Of a stretch of DNA of 64,000 nt, positions 46,195-57,136 are shown piece after piece. The position numbers were made by a program, and so were the translations under genes. The notes under the pieces are model-generated. The model ran no database searches. It worked only from the letters and a program-made list of their open reading frames with translations, and was not told where the DNA came from. Source of the stretch: Bedellia somnulentella (lineage: Eukaryota > Arthropoda > Insecta > Lepidoptera > Bedelliidae); assembly GCA_963576735.1 (NCBI GenBank), contig OY755187.1, forward strand, positions 10,912,001-10,976,000. The letters are read 5' to 3'. Position 1 is the stretch's first letter; every line of letters begins with the position of its first letter.

Positions 46195-46325
46195 GAACCC
46201 AACACGTAGACCCATCAATCTCACTCCACCACCACTCAACTCACAAAAGTGGCTGAGGAAGTTTTTATTCAGGAGCTGTGGCTATTCCTTCTAGGGATTT
46301 AATGCCGTGAGTATATGAATGTAGG
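46195..46325 (+). repeat. SINE-A, 5'-truncated
   Basis: CACCACTCAACTCACAAAAG to GCCGTGAGTATATGAATG. Confidence 0.7.
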
Positions 46326-46329
46326 TATG

Positions 46330-47760
46330 TGAGTAGACTTTTAGCTTAGGACTACATACTCATGTATACTATATGTTTATAACATTAAAATTGGTCAAAG
46401 ATCAGTGGTATGCCTTTCATGCGTTTAAGAAGGTTCTCAGTTGAATGTGAAATGCAATTTTAATTTGCAAGGTCGTTAAAACTGCAATGCGCACGACCTT
46501 ATATTAAAGCAGGTCTGACCTGGAGCGGGGTCCGACGGGCAGCATACGGAGTACAGTTAGGCAAATCGACAGCTATTGAGTTAGTAAGGAGGGTGCTAAA
46601 ACTGTTACTAGAGGTGCTAGGGTATGGTTGAGACTTCGTTTTATGGAATGACGTGAGTAATTTTGTTTACTTTTCCCTTTGGTTGACGAGTCCATATTTA
46701 GTGTATGGTAAGTAGTATGTAAGTAATTTATATTTTGCGTGCAGTCACTATCAGCGATGTTAAGTAGATACGTATATTTGTAGAAAAGGTAATTTTATTT
46801 ATAACTGATTTTTATGTTTGTAATTTTTGGATCATCCAGAAATTTGTTTAATGGTTAGATTAATTTAACTCAACCGTAGAGAAGCAAAGATACAAGCCAG
46901 AGATGTCACATAATCGTGATTCATGGATCGTACATTTTGAGATGACCTTTAAGAACATTTTTGGAAGAGCACTTAAAAATTGTCGTGTGTTGAAGCTGAT
47001 GTTGTTCACGAGGTATCTAGAACATTTTTAACATAAACAATTGATAAATTTAGACCCACAAGTTATTTCTAAGTGAAAGTCTATAACAAAATAATTATTT
47101 TGAAGATACTTTCAAAAAGAAAGCTTAGAAATAAGAGCTTTATCAAAAATTTTGAAAGATTATACATCTATATACGTTTATTTTCACCACTCTTGCGGTG
47201 ATACCACATTCGCAATTAAATATGCGTATCAAAAATATTATCAGGCGTCAAATTTGTTTTATTTTCGATATATGCTGCAAATTATTATTTCATTTTTGTA
47301 TTTTTTACAGTCATCAAATGCTATTTGTGATATATAATAAGTATGTATGTGGTTTAACATTTTCATGAATCATGACATCACTTTTTTAGTTATTCACAAA
47401 CAAGTAGGTAACTCATAAATAATGGTATCTAACCAAATGTTTTTGAAGTAACATTTCTTTGATAAATAAAAAGAAACCTAATTCACCTATTTCTCTTGAA
47501 TGAAAACAAGAAACTTATATTATGATCGTCTTTTACCCGCATTTCATCCAGTGTGATCATTTTAAAGGCCTCTCTTCGATGCCGGAGGTTCGAGGTCGCT
47601 GGACAACATTCCTTGTTAATGTGTATTTTTAGTCACCCGCTAATATCACAAATCTCGATAATATTCTTCAACGCATTTAGTTCATGTATCTGGTGGTCTT
47701 TTGGAAAGTAAATGGGAGTTAAATCTAAGTTGTACCATGGCAGACAGGTTTGTTTTTCTG
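46330..47760. other. Stretch without genes
   Basis: AT-rich and apparently unique; short frames such as 47152-47337 lack any support. Confidence 0.5.
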
Positions 47761-47766
47761 TAGTTA

Positions 47767-47885
47767 TCTATACTTATAATAAATCTGTAGAGAGGTCAAT
47801 TCTGTACATGAAATATATTTTCAAAATAACTATCAGGGGGTGATTAAGGATCGATACTGATGCAAAAAATGCAATCAGTAAAATT

Positions 47886-47931
<46 letters not shown>

Positions 47932-48698
47932 GGTTTGTATGTTCCTTATGGAAACAAAAACTACTCGACGAATTTTACCGAAACTTGGCACAATTATTCT
48001 TTATACTCCTGGGCAGGTTATAGTATACTTTTCAGCAGAGTAGTGAAGGGGAATTTTGGGAAATTTTGGGAAAACGGGAGAAGTTACTCCATTTTTTAAG
48101 CTTCCGTCGCGTGTGCAGCCTTAATGGTTAAAGTTACATAGAAATCACGTATGACAGATATACTCTACATAAAATTGTCTAAAAAATATCCTAGAACAGC
48201 ATTTGTCTATCTTTTATGGTTGACTCACAACAACACGTGTAACTCCTGATAGCTTAGCATTTCAGAGCATTCTGATTATATTTGTTTTCTCTTACGTTTA
48301 TAATACTCTCAATCACTAACACATTATTTAAAAAGTTAATATTATTAATTACTCAATAAAAAAAGAATCATAGAAATCGGAATAGAAACACCAAAATTAT
48401 ACATGAAACATAATAGTCGCACGCGATCAAAACCAAATCCTTACTAATTTACATATTACGTACTAGATGGCGCCAGTAGTTGTATCAAGTAAAACCTAAA
48501 AATTAGCTTAATTTCGGAGATACTGATCTGAACCGTTCATAAAAGCGCTTTCAAAATCACAAAGTTACACCATATTCAGACATGAGTGCTGTAAGTTGTA
48601 ATAAAGGCGCTAATTTCATAACGCTTGAGCAGTGATTGAAGAAACCTCCGATATTTTTAAAACTACGCTACCCGTGCGAAGCGGGGCCGATCCACTAG
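47767..48698 (+). mobile_element. Non-autonomous Helitron with (GTCT)n, 932 bp
   Basis: TCTATACTTATAATAAATC after A at the 5' end; 3' CCCGTGCGAAGCGGGG hairpin, CACTAG, then T. About eleven GTCT units at 47889-47931. Also shares GGAGAAGTTACTCCATTTTT and AGATGGCGCCAGTAGTTG with the other copies. Confidence 0.9.
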
Positions 48699-48835
48699 TC
48701 AGTACTATAACTCTTGCGTCCAAAATGTGTAGAATAAAAGAGAGGTAGGAAAATATCAATGCAGCATGTATCTTCATATTGCATAAAGGAGCTGCTATTT
48801 TTCTTTTTTTTAACGAAAAATATTCATCATAATTT

Positions 48836-49140
48836 TCAGCTAATAGACGTAAACTGATAAGCCTCCGCCAAAGATCTCCACAACGACAGTTCCTGTTTTG
48901 GTGTCATCCATTGGGTTTCCACGACCTTGACCAAGGCGCCAATCCAACTTGTAAGGGACCTACCCACACTGGTTTGTACGGTACGTGGCTGCCACTCCGT
49001 GAGCACCAATGCCCATGTCGTTTGTGCGTGCATGCTCTCCCCATTGCCATTTGAGTGTTGCAACTCTTCGGGCTATATCAGTGACCCTGTTACTTCTTGC
49101 CAACCTATATGGCTGATTATATTATTGGCCAGTGATGGTA
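48836..49140 (-). pseudogene. RTE-type LINE ORF C-terminal fragment
   Basis: Minus-strand frames resemble the end of RTE-clade endonuclease/reverse transcriptases: LTEWQPRT, then SVGRSLTSWIGALVKVVETQ and LSLWRSLAEAY. The piece upstream (RVTDIARRVATLKWQWGEHA) is in another frame, so at least one frameshift has occurred. Truncated and inactive. Confidence 0.8.
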
Positions 49141-49520
49141 TATGATTCACGTGGAATAATTTTATTTGCAATATATTGGTCCTCTGAACACCAAGTGTTC
49201 AGTCATCACTGGGAGCTAAAACCTATTTCTGACATATTGTGCCTTAATGAAATTTAATTCCACAAATCCGTGACCAATCAAAGAGTCTTTAAAAATATAT
49301 ATTTAGGGCTTCCGTCTGCATACCCGACAAAGTAAAGTGGATTATAAGCATTTGTATGTTTTCCTTGCAATGTCGACGCAAAGAGTTTTTACACATTGGC
49401 TGTTCAAGTAACACACCTCAGGACTATTTATACATGAAATAAAATGTGTAATTTTCTAAAAATATACTAAACGATATTTTTGTGTTTTGCATTTTTTGAT
49501 AAATCAATTTGTGGTTTTTC

Positions 49521-49653
49521 ATGATGGATTCGTTTATGGATCATTATTTTGAACAAGTGTTTGATAATTTAGATCGTGATGGTTTAAGTGAGCGTTACAA
49601 AAGAAGAGAAGTGGTGCAATATTTCAATACAGTTATCACGGCATGCGCTAGAG
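49521..49653 (+). CDS. ASB17-like ankyrin/SOCS-box protein, coding exon 1
   Basis: First coding exon of the gene continued at 52807 and 53675. The ATG at 49521 (a second ATG follows at once) has an in-frame TAA at 49500-49502. The exon encodes 44 codons (MMDSFMDHYFEQVFDNL...) and one extra base before the donor GAG|GTTATT (49654). That single base plus the two leading bases of exon 2 makes a Gly codon, so the join is in phase. The assignment rests on position, phase and donor rather than on recognised homology in this N-terminal stretch. Confidence 0.6.
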
Positions 49654-49954
49654 GTTATTTTTATATTATTTGCTACACCTAATCAACCTATAGTTTTTAA
49701 AATTATCCCAAAAAGGTGCCAGAGTTTCGGAATGAACAATTTCTCAGCTACATTTGAGATGGGAAAATATACCGTAAAGGTCGTCGGTGTACTAACTACT
49801 TTAATTTTTAGGCAAGACACCAAAAGAAGAAGCAGCAGTGATATTCTAACACAAAATGCGACCACAAACGGATATTCTTTTCTTATTTTGATATAAGAAT
49901 TTTAAGAAGGAGGAAATAGTGTTTGACATAATTGCTGCAATAATTTTCTTTTCT

Positions 49955-50215
49955 AAATACATATGTGTGGTTAATTGATCATGGTTGTTAACGGTGAGGG
50001 AAAACACCGTGAGGAGACCCACATGGCTAAGTTATACTTAGTAAAGTGACAGTGTATTCGTAAAAACGGCGATAGGCCTTCCCCCTACCACGTAAGTACA
50101 CTCTCCAAGCAAAATGTGGGTACTCTGAACACCAGGTGACAATGTCACGTGATGTTCAGAAGTACCTCTGCCAACTCTTTCGGGGATATTCGGCGTGAAC
50201 GTTTGTGTCTTCACG
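49955..50215 (+). repeat. SINE-C, 5'-truncated
   Basis: CATATGTGTGGTTAATTGAT through GGTGACAATGTCACGTGATG to GGCGTGAACGTTTGTG; the tRNA head is missing. Confidence 0.75.
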
Positions 50216-50289
50216 TTGGCAGAGGAAGGACTACTACCGTAATAGTAGTTGTGTATGACGGTGTAGTAATAGGCGTCTAGGGGCGTAGG

Positions 50290-50450
50290 GTTTATTACGG
50301 ATCTGGCTGGAAACCAATCACCGACCATTTTTATTTTACAATCTTTTCCATATAAAACTCCTAAAAGTGGCTGAGGAAATTCTAATTCTCAAGGTTTAGG
50401 TACCCTTTTAGGGATTTATAGCCGTGAGTCTATATATGTATGTATGTTTA
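50290..50450 (+). repeat. SINE-A, 5'-truncated
   Basis: TTATTACGGATCTGGCTGGA-type start of the GGAGACC block, then AAAAGTGGCTGAGGAAAT and GTGAGTCTATATATGTATG tail. Confidence 0.75.
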
Positions 50451-50468
50451 TGGGATCTTTACTATGTG

Positions 50469-50673
50469 TGGTGGGTGTACGTAAGAGGCGGTATTGGGGC
50501 TTTTCAGGGAACATTGGGCGGTGCGGTTGGAGACCCATCACCAACAACCTTTATTTTACCATCTTTTCCCCACTCAACTTTCCAAAAGTGGCTGAGGAAT
50601 TTCTAATTCCTTAGCTCTGGCTACCCCTTCTAGGGAATTATAGCCGTGAGTATATGTATATATGTATGTATGT
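50469..50673 (+). repeat. SINE-A, 5'-truncated, with 14 bp TSD
   Basis: Begins at GTGGTGGGTGTACGT-like sequence and ends in a GTATGTATGT tail. Flanked by ATCTTTACTAT(G/A)TG at 50455-50468 and 50674-50687 (one mismatch). Confidence 0.88.
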
Positions 50674-50729
50674 ATCTTTACTATATGTACTTATGTGTCG
50701 TTAGAAGCATCTTTGGTTATTGAGGCATT

Positions 50730-50778
50730 TTTGTGCTTCTATTAAGGGATTCATAGCTGTGAGTACATATATGTATTA
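50730..50778 (+). repeat. SINE-A tail scrap
   Basis: TTAAGGGATTCATAGCTGTG and AGTACATATATGTATTA, cut by the Helitron that follows. Confidence 0.6.
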
Positions 50779-51951
50779 CTAGTGGATCGTCCCAGCTTCG
50801 CACGGGTAGCGTTGTTTTTTTAAATATCTGAGGTTTCTTTCTTCAGTCACTGCTCAAGCATTGTGAAATTCAGCGCAATGTTTTCAATTTATTAAATTTA
50901 TAGCACTCCCTAAACAGTGTAGTTTGGTGATTTTAAATGCGCTTTGATGAACGGTTCAGTATTTCCGTTTAATAGCAAATTTTTAAATAAAACGCTATGA
51001 AGTATTTATAACAATCTAAAAAATAAATCATTACGTGATTTATAATGCAACTACTCGCGCCGTCTTGTATGTTATATGTAAATTAGTAAAGATTTGGTTT
51101 GGTCACGGGCGCGATGGCTTATTTTATGTATAACTAGTGGATCGTCCCAGCTTCGCACGGGTAGCGTTGTTTTTTTAAATATCTGAGGTTTCTTTCTTCA
51201 GTCACTGCTCAAGCATTGTGAAATTCAGCGCAATGTTTTCAATTTATTAAATTTATAGCACTCCTTAAACAGTGTAGTTTGGTGATTTTGAATGCGCTTT
51301 AATGAATGGTTCAGTATTTCCGTTTAATAGCAAATTTTGGAATAAAACGCTATGAAGTATTTATAACAATCTAAAAAATAAATCATTACGTTATATAGGA
51401 TGCAACTACTGGCGCCATCTATTATGTTATATGTAAATTAGTAAAGATTTGGTTTTGGTCACGGGCGCGATGGCTTATTTTGTGTATAATTTCGGTGTTT
51501 GTCTACCGATTTTTATGATTCTTTTTTTATTGAATAGGTAATAATGTTACCTTTTTTAAATTAGGGATGAGTGAGAGGTTTACAAACGTAAGAGTTAACA
51601 AATTTAATCAGAATATTCCGAACCGCTAAGCTATCAGGAATTACACGTGTTATTGTGAGTCAAACGTAAAAGATAGACATAAACTGTTGAAGATTTTTTT
51701 TTTGATAATTTTATGCAGAATTTTTCCGTCATACATGATTTCTATGAAAGTTTAACCATTAAGGCTGCACACGCAACGGAAGCTTAAAAAATGGAGTAAC
51801 TTCTCCCGTTTTCCCAAAATTTCCCAAAATTCCCCTTTAGTACTCTGCTGGAAAGTATACAAAAACCTGCGCAGGAGTATGAAGAATAATTGTACCAAGT
51901 TTCGTTAAAATCCGTCGAGTGGTTTTTGTTTCCATAAGGAACATACAAACC

Positions 51952-51989
<38 letters not shown>

Positions 51990-52569
51990 AATTTTACTGA
52001 TTGCATTTTTGGCATCAGTATCGATCCCTAATCACCACCTGATAGTTATTTTGAAAATATATTTCATGTACAGAATTGACCTCTCTACAGATTTATTATA
52101 AGTATAGATTTCGGTGTTTGTCTACCGATTTCTATGATTCTTTTTTTATTGAATAGGTAATAATGTTACCTTTTTAAATTTGGGATGAGTGAGACGTTTA
52201 CAAACGTAAGAGTAAACAAATATAATCAGAATGATCCGAACTGCTAAGCTATCAGGAATTACACGTGTTATTGTGAGTCAACCGTAAAAGATAGACATAA
52301 ACTGCTGAGGATTTTTTTTTAGATTATTTTATGAAGAATATTTCCGTCACACATGATTTCTATGTAAGTTTAACCATTGAGGCTGCACACGCGACGGAAG
52401 CTTAAAAAATGGAGTAACTTCTCCCGTTTTCCCAAAATTTCCCAAAATTCCCCTTTACTACTCTGCTGGAAAGTATACAAAAACCTGCGCAGGTGTATGA
52501 AGAATAATTGTACCAAGTTTCGTAAAAATCCGTCGAGTAGTTTTTGTTTCCATAAGGAACATACAAACC

Positions 52570-52655
<86 letters not shown>

Positions 52656-52774
52656 AATTTAACTGATTGCATTTTTGGCATCAGTATCCATCCCTAATCA
52701 CCACCTGATGGTTATTTTGAAAATATATTTCATGTACAGAATTGACCTCTCTACAGATTTATTATAAGTATAGA
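50779..52774 (-). mobile_element. Outer (GTCT)n Helitron, interrupted by a second copy
   Basis: Minus-strand element. The 5'-TC is at 52774 (preceded by A) and CTAG at 50782-50779 (followed by T). The two parts, 52774-52109 and 51133-50779, abut to one full copy once the inner element is removed. Its (GACA)n block (52574-52653) has about twenty units, the longest in the window. Confidence 0.9.
51134..52108 (-). mobile_element. Inner (GTCT)n Helitron, 975 bp, nested
   Basis: Complete copy: TCTATACTTATAATAAATC at 52108 down to CCACTAG at 51134. It sits between A and T of CCGAAA^TTATACA in the outer copy; the inner copy carries the same site unbroken (TGTATAATTTCGG near 51483-51495). About nine GACA units at 51952-51987. 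Confidence 0.93.
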
Positions 52775-52806
52775 TACAAATTGGGCTCGCACAACTTTTG
52801 TTTCAG

Positions 52807-53040
52807 GCCATTCAAAGACAGACGAATACACATGCCGAAATTTTGTACGATCAACTTTACGGTACCACAACACTTGCAAAATGAAGAACGGCGACGTGTG
52901 TTTGATGGGAAAATATCACAATTTGCTTTACATTGCAATGAAACTAACGTTCGATTGGAGCTTGCAGGATAATGGGACAGTTGCGAGTTTGCTGGATGAG
53001 TTGTATGCCTGTGAAAAGACTTTCGAGCGGATTTTTCTGG
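52807..53040 (+). CDS. ASB17-like protein, coding exon 2
   Basis: Internal exon between acceptor TTTGTTTCAG|GC and donor CTGG|GTAAAA. Read with one base from exon 1 it is open throughout and encodes KTDEYTCRNFVRSTLRYHNT..., then the LLYIAMKLTFDWSLQDNG region and DELYACEKTFERIFL. It ends with one base in hand, which matches exon 3. An overlapping frame is also open but has no in-phase continuation. Confidence 0.75.
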
Positions 53041-53674
53041 GTAAAAACTTTAATCATAATATAACAACATCAACAGCTATTAGACATCCTCTGTTGGACA
53101 TAGGCCTCCCCATAGATTTCCCTAGCGAGTGGTTTTGTTACTTTACATACATATGCTCACGGCCATAAATCCCAAAAAGGGGTAGCCAGACCTTCAGAGC
53201 TAGAAACTCCTAAGCCTCATTTGGAAGTTGATAAGGGACAGGATGGTAGAAATAAAGTAACACTGGTGATAGGTCTCCAACCGCATCACCCAAAAACCAC
53301 TTTAAAAAAGCCTCAAATCGTTAGTCGCATCTTATGAGACCCATAGGTAAAAAGGGGTAGCAACATTCTAACACGGCAAACTACTGTTGTTACTTTACCA
53401 TCACTAAAACTTATGATCTCATAAAAGGGTAGCCAGATCAAGATCAGATCAGATCAGAGAAACATTTCTCAATTTCAAATAATATCTTTAAAACAAAAAA
53501 TATACAAGAATCACCGTAGACTACTTTCTACTTCGGTGGCTTATCACTTTCGTGATTTCTACATAACCTATTTACATTCCTAAGCATAGCAGCCACAGAA
53601 TTATTGTTATCACGTTAAGTGACCAAGAAGACTTTTTTTAATTAAAAGTTTCATAATTTTTTTCTTGTTCTCAG
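53041..53674 (+). other. ASB intron 2
   Basis: Contains an old minus-orientation SINE-A (53145-53390) and a short (AGATC)n run at about 53436-53458. It ends TTTTTTTCTTGTTCTCAG. Confidence 0.75.
53145..53390 (-). repeat. SINE-A, divergent copy in ASB intron 2
   Basis: ACATACATATGCTCACGGCC to GCAACATTCTAACACGGCAA; same diverged subgroup as 21680 (GATAAGGGACAGGATGG). Confidence 0.75.
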
Positions 53675-54336
53675 GTGCAATCTTCGGAACATCAGCACCC
53701 CATTTCCTAGCTGGATGGAAATCAGATTTCGTTGACAAAGAAGAAAATGTACATGCTTTAGTCTATTTCCTTGATCACGCTACTAACGCCAACTTGGAAT
53801 ATACAGATGGAGAAAAAACATATAGATTTATCGATGTACCACTAGAAAGCTGTGGCAAAGCTTCACCTGTCAGAGTTGTCATCCAAATGGGGGCAGCTGA
53901 AATGTTAATGATATTACTACGGTTCGGAGCAAGAGTGGTCATTGATAATATATCAACAAATCCTATTGAGACAATACTGGATCGACTTAATGACTATAAC
54001 AGAAAATATCCTTATGAGCTTGTCACTTGTCTGAAGTTAATACTTCGAGTTATACCTACAATCAAATTTTCGATTAATAAGCAAGCGCTTAAACATTTGG
54101 AGTTACCGAATGACTATAATTATGATAGAAGATATGTTTTAGATAAATATGGCGATATTTTAAATGATCATTTGATTCCAACAAGCAGATGTGGATTGAG
54201 GCCAGTGGAATTGAAGCATTTATGCCGATGTGCAGTAAGAGAAGCTTTATGGAAGAATTTCCAGTTACCTTTTGGAATTCAAAAGTTGCCGATTCCTTTA
54301 ACTTTACAAAGATACGTCGATCTTTTTGATGATTAA
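53675..54336 (+). CDS. ASB17-like ankyrin repeat and SOCS box protein, last exon
   Basis: Last exon; with exons 1 and 2 it gives a 342-residue protein (human ASB17 is about 295). SOCS-box proteins are substrate receptors of Cullin-5 ubiquitin ligases, binding Elongin B/C through the SOCS box. Here the C-terminus (RPVELKHLCRCAVREAL, then IPLTLQRYVDL) fits that box, with the LCR motif conserved. Upstream, SPVRVVIQMGAAEMLMILLR resembles an ankyrin repeat. The acceptor is TTCTTGTTCTCAG at 53674 and the stop TAA at 54334-54336. The substrate is unknown. Family membership is strong; the ASB17 subfamily is likely but judged from memory. Confidence 0.88.
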
Positions 54337-54395
54337 ATAACTGTGTTAGGATCTGCATATTTTGGTTATAAGGTTTTATGTACCTATGAGATGTA

Positions 54396-54401
54396 AATAA
54401 A
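54396..54401 (+). terminator. Poly(A) signal of the ASB gene
   Basis: AATAAA 60 bases after the stop codon, followed by GTGTCAACG. Confidence 0.7.
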
Positions 54402-55134
54402 AATTAATTCGGTGTCAACGCATATATTTTGCGGCCTATTCATAAATAGTATTTTTATTTTTTTCATGTCAATGTATGTATGTGATATACCTAAATGTGG
54501 GTTAGCTAAATGAAGTGAGGGCTAAAAGAGCTAAAGTAAGTAGCCAACTTCAGTATCCCTAAGCAAACATCAACATCAAAGTAACAAAAAAGTAATGCAA
54601 AGTCAACAGGAACGCATATTGTATTTGCAATGACTAATCTGCCGTAGTTAAATTTTAATTACTCGGTCACGCTGCGCTATTTATATTTGCATATCCCTGG
54701 TAACGCGATAAATGAAGCTATTGACTATTTTATAGGCATTTATAGCTTCCGTTTTTTTTCTTGGTTGAATATTAGTAGCTGTTCCTTCACGGAAACACAG
54801 TTATCTAATATGTGTAAATACAAAAGCACCAGTAATATACAAGGTGCATACGTGTAAAAGGACACCAACAAATTACCTAATTGTAAATTTGCGTGATAAA
54901 ACGTAAAGGCGTATTTTCATGATGGAAAATCACAACGTCTGTCGGTAGAAACCAACTTAATTATGGAGAATTTAGAATTTTATTGTTTATCCTGAGTATC
55001 GACATTAAAATAAATAAATATACGGACATAATTATGCACAGACCAAGTTAGCCCCAATTTAAGTAGAACTTGTATTATGGGAAACTAACTTAACGATGGA
55101 TTTAGTATTATATAATACACATAATAAATAATAT
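54402..55134. other. Intergenic stretch
   Basis: No exon, RNA gene or transposon recognised. Confidence 0.5.
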
Positions 55135-55385
55135 GCTGTGTATCGTTGGCTTAGAATAGCACTACCCCATTTTTTCCCGTGGGTGTTCGTAAGAGGCGGT
55201 TAAGGGTATTGGGGCTTTTTAAGTGATTTTTGGGCAATGCGGTTGAAGACCCATAAAAAAAACATTTACTTTACAATCTTTTTCCCACATATAGTCCAAA
55301 AGTGGCTGAGAAATTTCTTATTTCGAAGCCTTGGCTAACCCTTCTAGGTGTTTATAGTCGTGAGTATATGTATGTATGCATGAAT
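55135..55385 (+). repeat. SINE-A copy
   Basis: GCTGTGTATCGTTGGCTTAG to GAGTATATGTATGTATGC; moderately diverged. Confidence 0.85.
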
Positions 55386-55444
55386 GTGCATATAAATAAC
55401 ACCCGAGATTAAGAAACAATTATTTATGCTCATTACATAAATGT

Positions 55445-55520
55445 TGCTCTCAGCGGGGATCGAACCCGCAACCTCCGGACCGAAAAGCTAGTCACCTATT
55501 TTAGAACCCCATAGCTTAAT
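55445..55520 (-). repeat. tRNA-like scrap
   Basis: CGGGGATCGAACCCGCAACC is a reverse box B with its T stem; the rest of the cloverleaf is not convincing. Confidence 0.35.
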
Positions 55521-55841
55521 AACAGAGCAAACGTGAAAATACATAGAATCGCAAAATTTAGAATTTAATTGAGTAGGTACCTCCTTTTTTGAAGTCGGTC
55601 GACAAACAACACAATAGAATCGGTCGAACCTACAGTCAACTAATTATATTTTGGAAAAACTTTATACATTTACGAGAATAGTGCGACATAATAGTACACC
55701 TTTATTTCTAAGTAGCGTTTGCTTAGAATTGCACTATAACATAATTTCCGCTCCGTTTATTTATTCACCATTCCTGATTTATCTTTTAACCAATTGTTTA
55801 AGAGGATTACTATTTTTGAGGTTGATGCATCTGTTTGCAAT

Positions 55842-56085
55842 GTAGTGCCGGCTTAGAATGTCACTACCCCTTTCTACCCACGGGTGTCGTAAGAGGCGAC
55901 CAAGGGTCCCATACCATATTTTGAAGTGGATTTTGGGCGATGCGGTTGGAGACCCAGAACCAACGATACTTAATTTGTACCATTTTGCCCCCTATCAACT
56001 TCCAAATGTGGCTGAGGAGTTCTAGCTCTGAAGCTCTGTGCACTCCTTTTTGGGATGTATAGCCGTGAGTATAAGTATGAATGAA
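55842..56085 (+). repeat. SINE-A copy, variant subgroup
   Basis: TAGTGCCGGCTTAGAATGTC with CACTACCCCTTTCTACCC, to GCCGTGAGTATAAGTATG; groups with the 33404 copy. Confidence 0.85.
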
Positions 56086-56094
56086 AAATTAAAT

Positions 56095-56235
56095 ATAAAT
56101 CAAGGAAAGCAAAATTTTGACACTAGCGGGGATTGAACCCGCGACCTCCGGGTATACGTCCCCGTCGCTCTGCCGATTGAGCTATAATGTCAAGTGGCTC
56201 CTAGAGCGAAATTTTTCATTCCTTTGTTTCTTTTA
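56095..56235 (-). repeat. SINE-B fragment with tRNA-like head
   Basis: Minus-strand tRNA-like sequence 56192-56119 (box A TAGCTCAATCGG, box B GGTTCAATCCC). Only one inverted arm is present. A further SINE-B end lies at 56343-56450 (TTTTGTTCATGAAAACCTC, TCGAACCCGCGACCTCCGG). Confidence 0.7.
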
Positions 56236-56617
56236 CACTTTTTAAGCAATGTTAGCGTTACCTACCTCTGATTTTTTTGCAAATTTGGAAGGTCACTTGT
56301 CTATCTTTACAGATCTTAATAACACTTAACTATCACATTATTAGAATGCTTTTGTTCATGAAAACCTCAAGTGGGGATTATTACTACTAATTAAGGAAAT
56401 AATAAATTTCGACTCTAGCGGAGATCGAACCCGCGACCTCCGGGTAAACGTCGCTTTATGTTTTAGTAACAAGCTTACCCGACAGACTTCGTACTGTAAA
56501 TTTGTAAATAATTTAGGCGTTTTTTCTGGTACTCTGAGTTCAATCAGGCGTGAATATTTTATTGGTTAATTTTTTCCGGGATAAAAAGTATGCATATATA
56601 ACATAAACATAAATATA

Positions 56618-56945
56618 AACGTTCACGCCGTTTATCCCCGAAGGGGTTGGCAGAGGTACCAATACTTCTGAACTCACATGGCAGCGCCATCTAGTGTCCA
56701 GAGAAGGTACCCACGTTTTGCTTAGACAGTGTACTCACGTGATAGGGGGCAGGCCTATCGCCGTTTTGTACGAATACACTGTCGCATGACTAAGTACAAC
56801 TCAGCCATGTGGGTTTCCTCACGATGTTTTCCCTCACCGTTAACAACCATGATAAACCAGACGACATGATAGTCCAGTGGGTGGAACACCCGCCCGAAAA
56901 TAGAAGGGTGTCATATGTGTGGTTAATTTATCATGGTTATCAAAA
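56618..56945 (-). repeat. SINE-C with inverted head
   Basis: 56618-56855 is the 3' body in reverse (AACGTTCACGCCG to CGTTAACAACCATGATAAA). 56860-56945 is the tRNA-like head in forward orientation (GACGACATGATAGTCCAGTG and GGTGTCATATGTGTGG). The head is inverted relative to the body, again a twin-priming form. Confidence 0.7.
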
Positions 56946-57072
56946 AGTATGTTAAGATATAATTTGGGTCATTATCCAGCATTCTGCTTAATTTCATACA
57001 TTTACATTCTGTAATTGAGAAGCTTTTTTGTCTTAAGCACACAAACATCTAAACTTTCACATTTTATAATAT

Positions 57073-57136
57073 TAATCGGATTAATAGGATAAACTTGAAG
57101 GAGCCAGACATTCAAATAAGAAAATCCTCAGTTTTG
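57073..57136. repeat. Left copy of a 64 bp target duplication
   Basis: TAATCGGATTAATAGGATAA... recurs at 57366-57429 with one mismatch (GGAGCC/GGAACC). The SINE lies exactly between. Confidence 0.93.

Larger units (their letters stand above)
49654..52806 (+). other. ASB intron 1, filled with transposons
   Basis: Holds a SINE-C fragment, three SINE-A pieces and a nested pair of Helitrons. It ends in the acceptor CAACTTTTGTTTCAG (52806), 32 bp after the outer Helitron's end at 52774. Confidence 0.6.

Noticed and set aside
49588..49896. 102-codon plus-strand frame
   Set aside because: It overlaps exon 1 in another frame and runs into the intron and a SINE-like segment; the exon 1 frame splices in phase and this one does not.
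40075..52653. CRISPR-like array suggested by regular short repeats
   Set aside because: The repeats are 4-base microsatellite units without spacers, in a eukaryotic genome.
52377..52697. Frames of about 105 codons on both strands with long RTDRQ/SVCLSVCL repeats
   Set aside because: They are translations of the (GACA)n microsatellite in a non-coding Helitron.
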